A stretch of DNA of 64,000 nt from Acidobacteriota bacterium. GTDB taxonomy: Bacteria; Acidobacteriota; Terriglobia; Terriglobales; Acidobacteriaceae. Both the position numbers and the translations under genes were made by a program. The DNA is taken from contig JAFDVQ010000006.1 of the NCBI GenBank assembly GCA_018268915.1, forward strand, positions 62,001-126,000, written 5' to 3'. A model generated the notes under the pieces. That model was not told the DNA's origin and ran no database searches. It saw only the letters and a list, made by a program, of their open reading frames with translations. This document shows positions 50,859 to 60,961 of this stretch, piece by piece (the stretch's first letter is position 1; the number at the start of each line of letters is the position of its first letter).

Positions 50859-53540
50859 TCAGGGACCCATGTCCGCCGGCGTGCAGGCGCTCACGCTCGA
50901 GGGTGTTGGGATGTTGCTGGGTGGAGTCGACCACGGAACCGCATTGAAGTCAAAGAAGTCCAGCAAATTGGGCTGTGCCGCATCACGCGCAGTCAAGTGC
51001 GCAGAAGAGCCGATAAATCGGCTTTCTACAAACCTGATGACTGCTGTGTGGTCCATCGGAATATGAGAAACATAGTGTTTTCGTGTGAACGGGGATATCA
51101 CCATGTTTGGCACTCTGAATCCAATCTGAGCTCCAAACCCCTGCAGGGCAGCTGCATCCGCTGGTTTCGCTCCTGGATCATTTGCGTAGAGGTCGCAGTG
51201 GAGATCTCCCACAGCAGCAGGAACGCATGGGAAGTATGCAGGGTTCGAGTCCGGGTTTACGGCGATAGATGAAATGTCCGGAATGCTCCGCATTGAAGCA
51301 GAAGTGAAGTCATTCGAGTGGCCCGGAACCGGAGGAACGTGATCGTACGGACCGCCACCTTCGTCGTAACTCAGGAAGAAGACCGAATCCTTCCATGATG
51401 AGCTCGCCATGAACTTGTTCACAATATTCGCTACTTGGGCCTGGCCTAATGTGACAGCCTGATCTGAACCGGGGTGTTCGTCATTGCGCCCGTAGCCCGC
51501 CTCAATGAAGGCGAAACTCGGCAACGTATTGTTTTGTAAGTCCGTAAAGTACTGGCTGATAGGCGCGATGTGCTCAGGATCAATACAGAATGAGTTCGAG
51601 GTGTCCCCGACGACGCTGGAAGGCTGCGTCGGCGGCGAACACGTACCCGTTGTGTTCTCGTTGATATACCGGAAGGAATAGGTAAGGTTGGAAAAGTGAA
51701 TTGCGGGGTAGTGCGCATTTGCCGACCCAATACAGTCATCCTGATCAAGGCAAAAACCCTCCGTCACGGTGTAGTAAATCTTCCATGAGACCTTTGCCTG
51801 ATCGAGCTCGGAGAAAATATTTGGGATATTGAGCTGAGGCAGGTGGTCATTTCCGCCCGGATCATGCACCAGCCCTTGGGAAGTGCCTCCCGTAAATGTG
51901 ACTAAGCGATTCGGAACGCTCTTGCTTGCCATTGGCGAGAACCAGCGGTCCGAGATCGCGAACTGCGAAGCCATGAAGTAGTAGTAGTTCAGAAAATCCT
52001 GATCGTAATACCCCATCGCACGACGGCCAACAAGGTCTGTAAAGCTTCCCGAACACGACTGGCTATTGACGCAGCTATTTGCGAAACCCTCCGCCGTGTG
52101 CACGAAGCCGTCCATCCGGATCGGGCGAGTATCGAGGAAGTTGTAGCGGTTCACGTCACCCCAGCTTGACAACCAGTCAGAGGAATCGTCGTCAATGCAA
52201 GTACTCTTCAGCTTGAATAAGGAGTATGGATTTCCCGCGTCATCAAGATTGCTGATCGTGTTCAGCTTGTCGTCGATCCCATCCACAAGATACTGAACGC
52301 CGTCATCGCCCACATCATAGTGATTGGTTGCTCGATACGGATTGAGCATCCCGAAGTAGTTGTCGAACGAGTGGTTCTCCTGCAGCATGAATATGACGTG
52401 ATCGATCGCCTGTACACTTCCCACCGGATTCACGGTTACCGACGCCGATGCCGTTGCTTTGCCGCCCGATCCGGTGGCCGTCGCGGTGTAGGCCACAGTG
52501 GCTGCCGGAGAAACAAGCTGCGTCCCTCCAGTAGCTTGAAGATTGTAGCTGGAGTTGTCAGAACCGGTGATGACAACCTGCGTCGCGTTAGCTGCAACAA
52601 CGGTTAAAGTCGACGAGTTGCCGACAATGATCGCCGAGGGATTCGCCGTGATCGAAACCGTTGGCGCAGGATTTGCGGTTACCGTAACAGTGGTTTGCGC
52701 TGTGGCTGTTCCGCCTGCTCCAGTTGCTGTCGCAGTGTAGGTAGTCGTGGCAGTCGGGCTTACCAGCTGCGTGCCACCTGCTGGATTGTTTTGGAAGTTG
52801 TAACTTGAGCCATCCGATCCCGTGAGCGTTACTGAGGTTGCATTGACGGCTGTAACCGAGATCGTCGACGACTGGCCTGAGTTTATCGAAGTGGGATTCG
52901 CTGAGATCTGAACCGTCGGTGCAGGATTGGCGGTCACTGTAACCGTCGCCGTCGCAGTCACGGTCGTGCCACTGCCTGTCGCGCTCGCAGTGTAGGTAGT
53001 TGTCGCTGCAGGACTGACTGCCTGAGTTCCCCCAGTCGCTCCGAGCGTAAACTTGCTCCCATCTGATCCGGACAACGACACCTGCGTCGCATTCGTTGCT
53101 GTGATGGTCAGAATCGAGGAGCTACCCGCTGTGACGGAAGCAGGGTTTGCACTAATGGTGACAGTCGGCGTTCCCGTGCCAACGGTCGAGACAGTAACGG
53201 TTGTTGATGCTGTCGCGGAACCACCCGGCCCTGTTGCGTTCACCGTGTAGGTTGTCGTTGCAGTCGGGGTCACGCTCTGCGTTCCGCCCGCCTCCGGCAT
53301 CGTATACGAGCTTCCATCAGAGCCCGCAATCGTCACCTTTGAGGCCTTTGTTGCGCTTACTGTCAGGGTGGACGCAGCTCCTGAAGTCACTGTCGTCGGA
53401 CTCGCGGAAATGCTGACCGTGGGAGCTGCACTCGTGAGCTTGCCGCTGACTCCGCCGCACCCAGCTAGCATCAGTGCGGAAACGAGCCCGAAAAAGTTGA
53501 GAGAGACTAGACGGCGAAACCTGTCAGATTGTAGCGACAA
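50859..53540 (-). CDS. Lipoprotein phosphoesterase (phospholipase C/acid phosphatase type) with four Ig-like modules
   Basis: Translation starts at a TTG behind AAGGAAGG. The 893-residue protein has a lipobox (SALMLAGCGG, Cys about 28). Four tandem Ig-like modules of about 90 residues (about 38-395) each start P-V-ISA-P and hold a SGSDGS turn. The catalytic domain begins HVIFMLQENHSFDNYFG and continues with FFLSYDEGGGPYDHVPP and a late HIPMDHTAVIRFVE, all typical of the PC-PLC/AcpA superfamily. It is likely anchored outside the cell and hydrolyses phospholipids or phosphomonoesters. The Ig stalk is unusual for the enzyme family. Confidence 0.88.
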   Translation of the reverse strand: MSLQSDRFRRLVSLNFFGLVSALMLAGCGGVSGKLTSAAPTVSISASPTTVTSGAASTLTVSATKASKVTIAGSDGSSYTMPEAGGTQSVTPTATTTYTVNATGPGGSATASTTVTVSTVGTGTPTVTISANPASVTAGSSSILTITATNATQVSLSGSDGSKFTLGATGGTQAVSPAATTTYTASATGSGTTVTATATVTVTANPAPTVQISANPTSINSGQSSTISVTAVNATSVTLTGSDGSSYNFQNNPAGGTQLVSPTATTTYTATATGAGGTATAQTTVTVTANPAPTVSITANPSAIIVGNSSTLTVVAANATQVVITGSDNSSYNLQATGGTQLVSPAATVAYTATATGSGGKATASASVTVNPVGSVQAIDHVIFMLQENHSFDNYFGMLNPYRATNHYDVGDDGVQYLVDGIDDKLNTISNLDDAGNPYSLFKLKSTCIDDDSSDWLSSWGDVNRYNFLDTRPIRMDGFVHTAEGFANSCVNSQSCSGSFTDLVGRRAMGYYDQDFLNYYYFMASQFAISDRWFSPMASKSVPNRLVTFTGGTSQGLVHDPGGNDHLPQLNIPNIFSELDQAKVSWKIYYTVTEGFCLDQDDCIGSANAHYPAIHFSNLTYSFRYINENTTGTCSPPTQPSSVVGDTSNSFCIDPEHIAPISQYFTDLQNNTLPSFAFIEAGYGRNDEHPGSDQAVTLGQAQVANIVNKFMASSSWKDSVFFLSYDEGGGPYDHVPPVPGHSNDFTSASMRSIPDISSIAVNPDSNPAYFPCVPAAVGDLHCDLYANDPGAKPADAAALQGFGAQIGFRVPNMVISPFTRKHYVSHIPMDHTAVIRFVESRFIGSSAHLTARDAAQPNLLDFFDFNAVPWSTPPSNIPTPSSVSACTPADMGP

Positions 53541-53721
53541 TGGAAGGCCTTCCTTGCCTTCGCGCCTGGCGCGAAATGGTGATCCCGCACGTATTTAGGC
53601 GCAGTTCTCCGAGCATACCAGTGCAGGCATTTTGGAAAAACACACGTTTGTATGACATCAAATGAAACCGAGACACATTGCTCCATGGCAGAAGCGGGGA
53701 ACACTAATACCAGGGTTTAGT

Positions 53722-53753
53722 TACTTAGATTGTCCAAGCGCTCAACTTAGATG
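53722..53753. promoter_or_regulatory. Tandem ACTTAGAT motifs upstream of the Ig-phosphoesterase
   Basis: ACTTAGAT occurs at 53724-53731 and 53746-53753, 22 bases apart (two helical turns). They lie about 180-210 bases upstream of the phosphoesterase start. The elements match those near tadG. Confidence 0.35.
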
Positions 53754-53763
53754 CCTGAGTGCC

Positions 53764-54942
53764 TCATTCCCCGATCCGAAAGATCCCTGTAACCACGGGG
53801 CTGTCTTTCTTACCCTTCGCAGAAGCAAAGGCCTTTATCGTCAATGCTGTTCCCTTCACAATCACCGGTGACTGATACACAGAAGCACCGTCAAGAGGCT
53901 GAGATCCATCAACGGTGTAGCGAATCACTGCACCCGGTGTACCGCACAGCAGCGTTACTTCAGTATCGCTCTTGAACACGCCAGGAGTTGGACTGAATTG
54001 CGGCTCGCAGGTCACATCGGCTGTTGAGGCCTTTTTCGCTTGCAATGAAGGCGAACCGGCCTTGGCAGGTAATGTCCCGCCAGTCATCTGTGAGCGCAGA
54101 TAGAAACGCCGAAGGTCATGGACGGGCCAGCCCTGGTAATCCTCATTCCATTCCTTCAGAAGATCAACAACATTCTCAAATGCCCCGGAAATCTTGGCCA
54201 ACCGAGGCGGACGCAGAGCTGCAACGAGGAGATCGATGCGCGGCGTATTCAGGTGATCGTAGATCAGAACCGTGAACAGACCCTCGGACGGGAGATCCAG
54301 GTTGACGAAACCGCCATGTTTTTCGAAACTCTTGCGGACCGACGTCCCAGATGCGAGTGATCGGGCCTCGTAATAGTACGTTCCGTCGGAAAGCTTGGCG
54401 GCTAGTCCTGCCACCTTGATGCTGTTGTCGGAGCCGAGTTCGGCAACCGCTTCGTCCTGAGATGCTCCCGGGCTCCCTTGTTTCCCCTCGGGTTCAAGAC
54501 GCCTTCCCCGCATCGATTCCAAATTGACGCGAGACACAAGATCGATTGCAAGCGGGGTAGGCTTTGTGTAAAGCGGCGGCACCCGAAAACCTCTTTCGCA
54601 ATCATGCGGCGTGAAGCACTCGTAGAAGATTCGCTGACCATCTGGCAAAAGGACTGTTATCGAATGCTCCTTCCCACCTGTCATAGGTTGCAACAAAGCT
54701 TCGGGCCAGATTGCATCTCCGGCTGCCACTATGGTGTTATGCCCTGCCACATGCCAGGAGCCAATCACTCGCCAGGCAAGACCAAAGGAGACATCCTCGC
54801 TCGGCTTCTGCTCAGCATTGGCACAGACCGACATGAAAAGCAAGAAAAGTGCCGAGAAGCCCAATGAAGAGAGGATTATGCGAGTTCTACCAGGAGGCAG
54901 GTCAGGCTTGGTCAGGCGAATAGTTTTTGCTGCAATGCGCAT
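53764..54942 (-). CDS. Exported protein with C-terminal chitobiase-C-type beta-sandwich
   Basis: The 392-residue protein has an N-terminal hydrophobic signal (about 22-43, ending in CANAEQ). Residues 60-300 form an unrecognised domain with ITVLLPDGQRIFYEC and a Cys pair (ECFTPHDCERGF). The last 80 residues are a CHB_HEX_C_1 module (FSPTPGVFKSDTEVTLLC, then IRYTVDGSQPLDGASVYQSP). These modules are accessory carbohydrate-enzyme folds. Three more copies occur in the next two genes. Confidence 0.65.
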   Translation of the reverse strand: MRIAAKTIRLTKPDLPPGRTRIILSSLGFSALFLLFMSVCANAEQKPSEDVSFGLAWRVIGSWHVAGHNTIVAAGDAIWPEALLQPMTGGKEHSITVLLPDGQRIFYECFTPHDCERGFRVPPLYTKPTPLAIDLVSRVNLESMRGRRLEPEGKQGSPGASQDEAVAELGSDNSIKVAGLAAKLSDGTYYYEARSLASGTSVRKSFEKHGGFVNLDLPSEGLFTVLIYDHLNTPRIDLLVAALRPPRLAKISGAFENVVDLLKEWNEDYQGWPVHDLRRFYLRSQMTGGTLPAKAGSPSLQAKKASTADVTCEPQFSPTPGVFKSDTEVTLLCGTPGAVIRYTVDGSQPLDGASVYQSPVIVKGTALTIKAFASAKGKKDSPVVTGIFRIGE

Positions 54943-55303
54943 AGGCTGTTCAGACCGAATGCTCTATTTTTGCGCATCCTCCCCGAGATGGTCGAATGCC
55001 CTCGTCCGAGCAACGGAAGATGAGAGCAGATCATCTCATCCAATGTGATCCATGTAGCAATCGCTCGATCCCGCAGACACCTGGGACTCTTATCAGACCT
55101 AATGCAGGATCAGAGACAGGCTCTGAGTTGGTCTACCAACTTGTAGCTGACGGGGAGTTGGGGGATGCTACGCGCAATCCCGCTGAAACCCTCTCGGGCC
55201 CTTTAGCGTCGTATGGATTGCGTCGCTGTACTGTCCTTATCCGCCCGCTGCTTTAGCTGTTAACAATGCTTTTAATCTTTGTTGCCGATGCAGGTGCTAG
55301 CGC
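54943..55303. other. Divergent intergenic region
   Basis: About 360 bases separate the minus-strand chitobiase-C protein and the plus-strand PQQ/lectin protein. A perfect small hairpin GTTGG-TCTA-CCAAC lies at 55127-55140. No gene or known RNA motif was recognised. Confidence 0.35.
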
Positions 55304-58300
55304 ATGTCAGACTGTCCCTATCTCTCCTTGCCATCCAAAAAGTTCAATCTTCTTCTCTCTAAGAGAACTGTGTCGCGTATCGAGATGCTTTGCGTCGCAA
55401 TTCTGTCAATTTTTTGCCTCAATCATTCCTTGGTCTTTGCGCAAGCTCCAACTCCGGTTCCAGTTTTGACCTGGCGTTATGACGAGACCCATGCCGGACA
55501 AAATACCTCCGAGACTGCCCTCACCCTATCCAACGTGAACCCCGATTCTTTCGGGAAGCTTTTTTCACTCAAGGTCGATAGCAGCGTCTATCCGCAGCCT
55601 CTTTATGTTCCGAACCTGAAAATGAGTGACGGGCAAACGCACAATGTGCTCTTTGTCGAGACCTCGAACGACACCATGTACGCCTTTGACGCGGATTCGA
55701 ACGGCGGTGCGAACGCCAGTCCCCTCTGGAAGGTCAGTCTCGCCGACACTGCCCACGGAGCCGCCTCGGGTGCGACCGCGATCGACTGGAATGACACTGG
55801 TTCACCAGATGTCGCGCCGACTATCGGAATCACAGGAACTCCAGTAATCGATCCTTCGACCAACATTATGTACGTCGTCGGAAATACAGTCGAGAACGGC
55901 ACCTACTTCTCGCGCCTCCATGCCATCGACATCACGAGCGGCGCAGAACGCTCGGGGAGCCCCGTAGAGATTAAGGCGACAGTCGCGGGAACAGGTAATG
56001 GCAGTTCCGGTGGCCAGTTGTCGTTCAGTCCACTCTGGGAGAATCAGCGCCCGGCACTTGCGCTGCATAACGGCTATGTATACATCGGCTTTGCCGCCCA
56101 TGGAGACAATGGCCCGTGGCATGGCTGGTTGTTCTCTTATAACGCCGCCACTCTCGCACAGAAGGCCGTCCTATGCCTCAGCCCGAACAACTACGGGGCA
56201 GGGATCTGGGCATCCGGCGCCGGTCTTCCGATTGATGATGGGGCGACGGGCGGTCGCATGTTCGTGGTTACCGGAAACGGAACTCGAACCGCACCCCCAT
56301 TCAATGCCGGTAGCTCATTCGGCGAATCCGTTGTTGCTTTCAGCCTCGCGGATGGCGGCATCACTCCAATTGACGAATTCACTCCCTTCAACCTGCAGAC
56401 CTTAAACGACAAGGATTGGGATCTTGGTTCAGGCGGCCTCCTGATGGTCCCAGACCAGCAGGGCACTCATCCCCACGTTCTAGTGCATCTGGGCAAAGAG
56501 GGACGCATTGTTGTGCTCGACCGTGATAACCTCGGCGGATTTGCATCCGGTGCGTCCTCAAACACGAACGCTTTGCAGGATATTTCAACCGTCATACCGC
56601 AACCGCATGGGCTTTGGGGTTCACCTACCTACTGGAATGGCAACGTCTATCTCTGGGCCAGAGATAACGTCGGGATGATGTTCAAGATGAATGGCGGTGT
56701 CATGAATACCGAACCCGACAGTAAAAACGATGTCACCGTGGATTGGCCGAGTCCTACATTTTCGATATCTTCCAACGGTACCCAGAACGGTATAGCTTGG
56801 GCCGTCAACTCCGATCAGTTCGATTCCAAAGGACCGGCAGTTCTCTACGCATGGGACGCCAACGATCTGACGACGCCAATCTACGCAAGCAATACCAAAT
56901 CAACGCGCGACCATGCTGGACCGGCGAATCGTTATTCTATCCCCGTTGTCACCAACGGCAAGGTGTATTTCGCCACTAACGGTGAAGTCGATGTCTACGG
57001 CTTGCTCAATGGCCAGGCCGCTGCCGCTGCCCCAGTGATATCGCCAAACGGAGGCAGTTTTGGTGCTGCTCAGAGTGTCACTCTGTCGAGCACCACTCCT
57101 TCTTCCTCCATCTACTACACACTCGACGATTCAACGCCCACAAGCTCATCGACGCTGTATAGCGCGCCAATAAACATTAGCTCTGAAACAACCGTTAAGG
57201 CGATCGCGAGTGCGCCTAACTATCTGCAGAGCTCCGTGAGCAGCGCCACATTCACGTTTACAACGCAAACTCCAGCTCCGGTGTTTGCGCCGGCGCCCGG
57301 AACCTACCAGACCATCCAATCGGTCACCATCAGTGATACGGATGTTAACGCGAAAATCTACTACACGACCGATGGATCGGCTCCAACAGCCTCCTCAACC
57401 CTGTACACCGGAGCAATCCAGGTTTCGAACTCAGAGACGATCAAGGCGATTGCGATCGACGCCAACTTGCAGGACAGCAAGGTCGTAAATGCGGCATACA
57501 TCATCCAGGACCCCACTACGTCGCTCGATTTCAGCAACGGGTTCTCGACGACACAGGGCCTGACCTTCAATGGAAGTGCTGTGGCTTCAAATGACACCCG
57601 CCTGCAGCTCACAGACGGCGGACTAAACGAAGCTGGAAGCGTCTTCTGGAATACGCCTGTCGGGGTTCAGGCATTCACTACCACCTTTGAGTTCCAGATC
57701 TCGGGAGACGCGAAGGCAAATGGATTCACCTTCACCATCCAGAATGCCGGCCAGGGCGCTAATGCCCTGGGCGGAAGCGCATCTGGCCTGGGCTATGGAG
57801 GCATCACCAAGAGTGTGGCTGTAAAGTTCAACTTCTATGACTACCAGGGTGAAGGCGGGGACTCCACCGGCATCTACACCAACGGCGAAGCACCCATCCT
57901 GCCGAGCACCGACATCAGTTCGAGCGGCATTCAGCTCAATAATGGCGATTCGATACAGGCAACGCTCACATATGATGGTGCGACCCTGACGCTGAAGCTT
58001 CTCGACTTTGTGTCGGACAAGACATTCACCATGTCCAAAGCGATCAACATCCCTCAAATCGTCGGCGGAACGACGGCGTACGTCGGCTTCACAGGGGGAA
58101 CGGGTGGACTTTCCTCAAGCCAGAAGCTCCTGACCTGGATCTACAATACCCAAGCTGTCACTGCCCCCACTCCTTCCTTCGCGATGAGCACAAGCCCAGT
58201 GGCGGCAATCAAGGCGGGTGCATCTTCCACGTCAACCATCACCATCACGCCTAGTAACGGATTCACTGGCGCGATCGCGCTCGCGTGCTCCGTGACAACC

Positions 58301-58702
58301 AGCCCGACTGGTGCGCAGAACGCGCCAACCTGCACTGTCGATCAATCCGCATCGGTGTCAGGAACTCAGCCAGTAACGGCGACCCTCACAATCAAGACAA
58401 CCGCACCGAGCGCGGCAACTGCTCACTCCCAGGTTCCGCGTATCTTCGCCGTTGGCGGTGAGACCCTTGCTGCAGCTTTAATCCTGTTCGCCTTTCCCAT
58501 CAAGCGCCGCAGGTGGCAAACGTTGCTGGGAACGCTGCTGCTCGTATTCCTCGTGAATGCTGCAACCGGATGCGGTGGGAAAAGCACACCTATCACTGGG
58601 GGAGGAAGCGTCGGTACAACGCCTGGCAGCTACACAATTATCGTGACTGGTTCAAGCGGCACATCGACCTCAAGTGTCTCGGTAAACTTCACAGTTCAAT
58701 AG
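55304..58702 (+). CDS. Multidomain secreted protein: PQQ-type propeller, two chitobiase-C modules, legume-lectin-like domain
   Basis: The 1132-residue protein has a basic start and signal peptide (MLCVAILSIFCLNHSLVFAQ; ATG 55385 is an alternative start). Residues about 50-570 are a PQQ-like beta-propeller (HNVLFVETSNDTMYAFDADS, GTPVIDPSTNIMYVVGNTVE). Two CHB_HEX_C_1 modules follow (about 580-735; IYYTLDDSTPTSSSTLYS and IYYTTDGSAPTASSTLYT), then an L-type lectin-like domain (about 740-945; GFTFTIQNAGQGANALGG). An Ig-like module, two hydrophobic segments and a final GSYTIIVTGSSGTS strand end it. It is probably a surface carbohydrate-binding protein. No dehydrogenase residues were confirmed. Confidence 0.82.
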   Translation: MSDCPYLSLPSKKFNLLLSKRTVSRIEMLCVAILSIFCLNHSLVFAQAPTPVPVLTWRYDETHAGQNTSETALTLSNVNPDSFGKLFSLKVDSSVYPQPLYVPNLKMSDGQTHNVLFVETSNDTMYAFDADSNGGANASPLWKVSLADTAHGAASGATAIDWNDTGSPDVAPTIGITGTPVIDPSTNIMYVVGNTVENGTYFSRLHAIDITSGAERSGSPVEIKATVAGTGNGSSGGQLSFSPLWENQRPALALHNGYVYIGFAAHGDNGPWHGWLFSYNAATLAQKAVLCLSPNNYGAGIWASGAGLPIDDGATGGRMFVVTGNGTRTAPPFNAGSSFGESVVAFSLADGGITPIDEFTPFNLQTLNDKDWDLGSGGLLMVPDQQGTHPHVLVHLGKEGRIVVLDRDNLGGFASGASSNTNALQDISTVIPQPHGLWGSPTYWNGNVYLWARDNVGMMFKMNGGVMNTEPDSKNDVTVDWPSPTFSISSNGTQNGIAWAVNSDQFDSKGPAVLYAWDANDLTTPIYASNTKSTRDHAGPANRYSIPVVTNGKVYFATNGEVDVYGLLNGQAAAAAPVISPNGGSFGAAQSVTLSSTTPSSSIYYTLDDSTPTSSSTLYSAPINISSETTVKAIASAPNYLQSSVSSATFTFTTQTPAPVFAPAPGTYQTIQSVTISDTDVNAKIYYTTDGSAPTASSTLYTGAIQVSNSETIKAIAIDANLQDSKVVNAAYIIQDPTTSLDFSNGFSTTQGLTFNGSAVASNDTRLQLTDGGLNEAGSVFWNTPVGVQAFTTTFEFQISGDAKANGFTFTIQNAGQGANALGGSASGLGYGGITKSVAVKFNFYDYQGEGGDSTGIYTNGEAPILPSTDISSSGIQLNNGDSIQATLTYDGATLTLKLLDFVSDKTFTMSKAINIPQIVGGTTAYVGFTGGTGGLSSSQKLLTWIYNTQAVTAPTPSFAMSTSPVAAIKAGASSTSTITITPSNGFTGAIALACSVTTSPTGAQNAPTCTVDQSASVSGTQPVTATLTIKTTAPSAATAHSQVPRIFAVGGETLAAALILFAFPIKRRRWQTLLGTLLLVFLVNAATGCGGKSTPITGGGSVGTTPGSYTIIVTGSSGTSTSSVSVNFTVQ

Positions 58703-58733
58703 AAGAGCGAACCAGCAGTTCGGTAGAACCTAC

Positions 58734-58789
58734 AGCCCTGTCGCCAGCAAGTCGATGCTAAACATCGGCACGTTGGTGGCAGGGCTTTT
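58734..58789 (+). terminator. Terminator-like hairpin after the PQQ/lectin gene
   Basis: Outer arms AGCCCTG and CAGGGCT, extended by partly paired GCCA/TGGTGG, enclose an inner perfect hairpin CGATG-CTAAA-CATCG. TTTT follows the outer arm. It is 31 bases after the stop codon. Confidence 0.65.
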
Positions 58790-59425
58790 GTCATCCGGTC
58801 TACAACCAACCCCTTGCGTCACTTCGAGCGATTCTGGCATCAGCCGATAGCCGCTCTGAGGCCCCGCCACTATGCCCAGGGACAAAGTACCTCAGTAATA
58901 CACTCGGTACCCTCTTCATCTTCCTCGTGGTGAAAGCGCCGGGTATGCTCATTACCAACTAGTCAATCAAATACTCGTGCAACTCACCGGATGAACGATG
59001 TTCTGGAGATGAACACGATATCCGTTTCAGAATGTCTCGTACGTTGGCATTTGAAGCGCATTGCTGGGCTCACCAACAGTGTCGGCCCTTTGGTAATCCT
59101 TAAGCCCGATCTAGGTTGGATTTCTGTCAGGAATGGTCGGGATGTACTTTAGTGCGCTCTACTACAACATTGATTGCCGCGCTTCAAGCGGCCACTATCT
59201 CCGGTCTTTCAATTCGCTAAACGAGAAGCGCTTCGGCGCTCATAACAACCAAGCCATATCCGGTCCTTCACGTCGAACGCAGGAAAGTTCGAGAAACAAT
59301 GCGACGTTACGGTTGGACTCTTCTTTAGAAACACCGACAGTGATTCCCCCCGCTGTTCGTTCCGGTAGTGCGCAACTTCTCAGCTGCTGAGCACACGTAC
59401 CGGCATATCACTTGAGGTTGACCTT
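58790..59425. other. Long intergenic region, no gene seen
   Basis: About 635 bases separate the hairpin from the next start. Open frames here are short and compositionally poor. I see no tRNA, clear promoter pair or repeat. It probably contains the promoter and leader of the lectin-like gene that follows. Confidence 0.35.
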
Positions 59426-60943
59426 ATGAAGACTTTCGTATTTGCCACACTAGCGCTAGCAACTTTCTCGGTGCCCGCGCAAGCCATCAGTGTCTACTCG
59501 CCATCCAACGGCGCCACAGTGACCTCTCCCTTCGTCGTGTCCGCCAGCACTTCGACATGTGCCGGAGTTCCCGCGGTGTCGATGGGATATTCGCTCGACA
59601 ACAACACAGCCGTGATCGAGCCAACTTCATTCTCTGCTTCGGTCTCGGCCGCGCCTGGAGCGCACGTCCTGCACGTGAAGTGCTGGGGCCAGAAGGTCCA
59701 TGCAGAAACATTGCTGAACATTACGGTGCAATCTGGCTCAAGCAACTCCAACATCACCGTGGCAGCGCCGAGCGCTGGTGCGAGCCTGAAATCTCCATTC
59801 ACCGTGTCGGCCAGCGTTAAAACCTGCGCCTCAAAGCCTGCAGTCTCGATGGGCTATTCCATCGACAGCGGCACCGCAGTGATCGAACCCACCTCGTTCA
59901 CAGCTTCTGTGAGCGCCACCCCGGGAACTCACGTTCTGCACGTCAAGTGCTGGGGTCAGCAGGTGAATGATCAGGTTCTCATTAGCATCAACGTCACCTC
60001 GAACACCTCTACAGCAACGCCAACTCTGTCTCTGCCGTCCGGCACCTACTCAACGACCCAAACTGTGGCAATGGGTTCTGCTACCTCGGGCTCCACAATC
60101 TACTTCACTACAGACGGTTCTGCTCCGACGACCGCCTCTTATCGCTACTCGGGCCCGGTCTCTGTTGCGAAATCAATGGTCGTTCAGGCAATGGCTGTAG
60201 CACCGAACCTGCCGAGCAGTGGAATGGCTCGTGCCAATTATGTAATCTCAACAGCTTCGAAAGGCGGCCCGTCGATCCCGTCTTATGCCACCGCCGAAAA
60301 ACAAATTCAACTGCTTCCCGGCTGGCGCATCAAGCACGATCCCGCCACACCGGGAACCTCCACCGGCTCTATGACCCTGGTCAGTGATCCTACTGTGACC
60401 GGCCAGACGCAGAAGTATCACACGACCTTCACCAATGGCGGCGGGGAGCTCTATTCCATCACTTACGAACACGACACTGACGCCAAGAACTTCGTCTACG
60501 ATGCACATGTTTGGATTGCTTCTGGCAGCGTGATTAGCAATCTTGAAATGGACAATAACCAAGTGATGCGCAATGGCAACACCGTCATTTACGCATTCCA
60601 GTGCTCGGGCTACAACAATGTTTGGGAGTACAGCGCAAACGTAGGTTCGCCGAGCCACCCTGACGTCAAGTGGATCAAGTCCACGGTTGCGTGCAATCCA
60701 GCGAAATGGACTCGTGACACGTGGCATCACATCCAGATTCAGACCTCGCGAGATGATTCTGGCAACGTCACATACCACTCCGTCTGGTTCGATGGAGTTG
60801 AATCGCCCATCAACAAGACAGTCAACTCAGCATTCTCCCTTGGGTGGGCTCTGGGTGCTCTTGTCGCCAACTTCCAGATCGACGGAATCGGAACAGGATC
60901 TTCAAACATCTACCTGGATCACTTCGACATGTATCGCTGGTAA
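59426..60943 (+). CDS. Secreted lectin-like protein A (two Ig-like modules, chitobiase-C module, ConA-like domain)
   Basis: The 505-residue protein has a signal peptide (MKTFVFATLALATFSVPAQA). Two similar modules (about 21-110 and 113-200) share GA-V-SPF-VSAS, a Cys, and HVLHVKCWGQ. A CHB_HEX_C_1 module follows (about 210-285, IYFTTDGSAPTTASYRYSG). The C-terminal 210 residues (from IPSYATAEKQIQLLPGWRIK) are shared with the next gene and look like a concanavalin-type sandwich (YDAHVWIASGSVISNLEMDN, WHHIQIQTSRD). The function is inferred as extracellular glycan binding; no catalytic signature is seen. Confidence 0.7.
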   Translation: MKTFVFATLALATFSVPAQAISVYSPSNGATVTSPFVVSASTSTCAGVPAVSMGYSLDNNTAVIEPTSFSASVSAAPGAHVLHVKCWGQKVHAETLLNITVQSGSSNSNITVAAPSAGASLKSPFTVSASVKTCASKPAVSMGYSIDSGTAVIEPTSFTASVSATPGTHVLHVKCWGQQVNDQVLISINVTSNTSTATPTLSLPSGTYSTTQTVAMGSATSGSTIYFTTDGSAPTTASYRYSGPVSVAKSMVVQAMAVAPNLPSSGMARANYVISTASKGGPSIPSYATAEKQIQLLPGWRIKHDPATPGTSTGSMTLVSDPTVTGQTQKYHTTFTNGGGELYSITYEHDTDAKNFVYDAHVWIASGSVISNLEMDNNQVMRNGNTVIYAFQCSGYNNVWEYSANVGSPSHPDVKWIKSTVACNPAKWTRDTWHHIQIQTSRDDSGNVTYHSVWFDGVESPINKTVNSAFSLGWALGALVANFQIDGIGTGSSNIYLDHFDMYRW

Positions 60944-60961
60944 TCAGAAAACTCTCCACAG

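Noticed and set aside
59133..59390. An 85-codon plus-strand frame before lectin-like gene A
   Set aside because: The translation is low in structure, with no conserved motif and no ribosome-binding site; it is treated as leader DNA.
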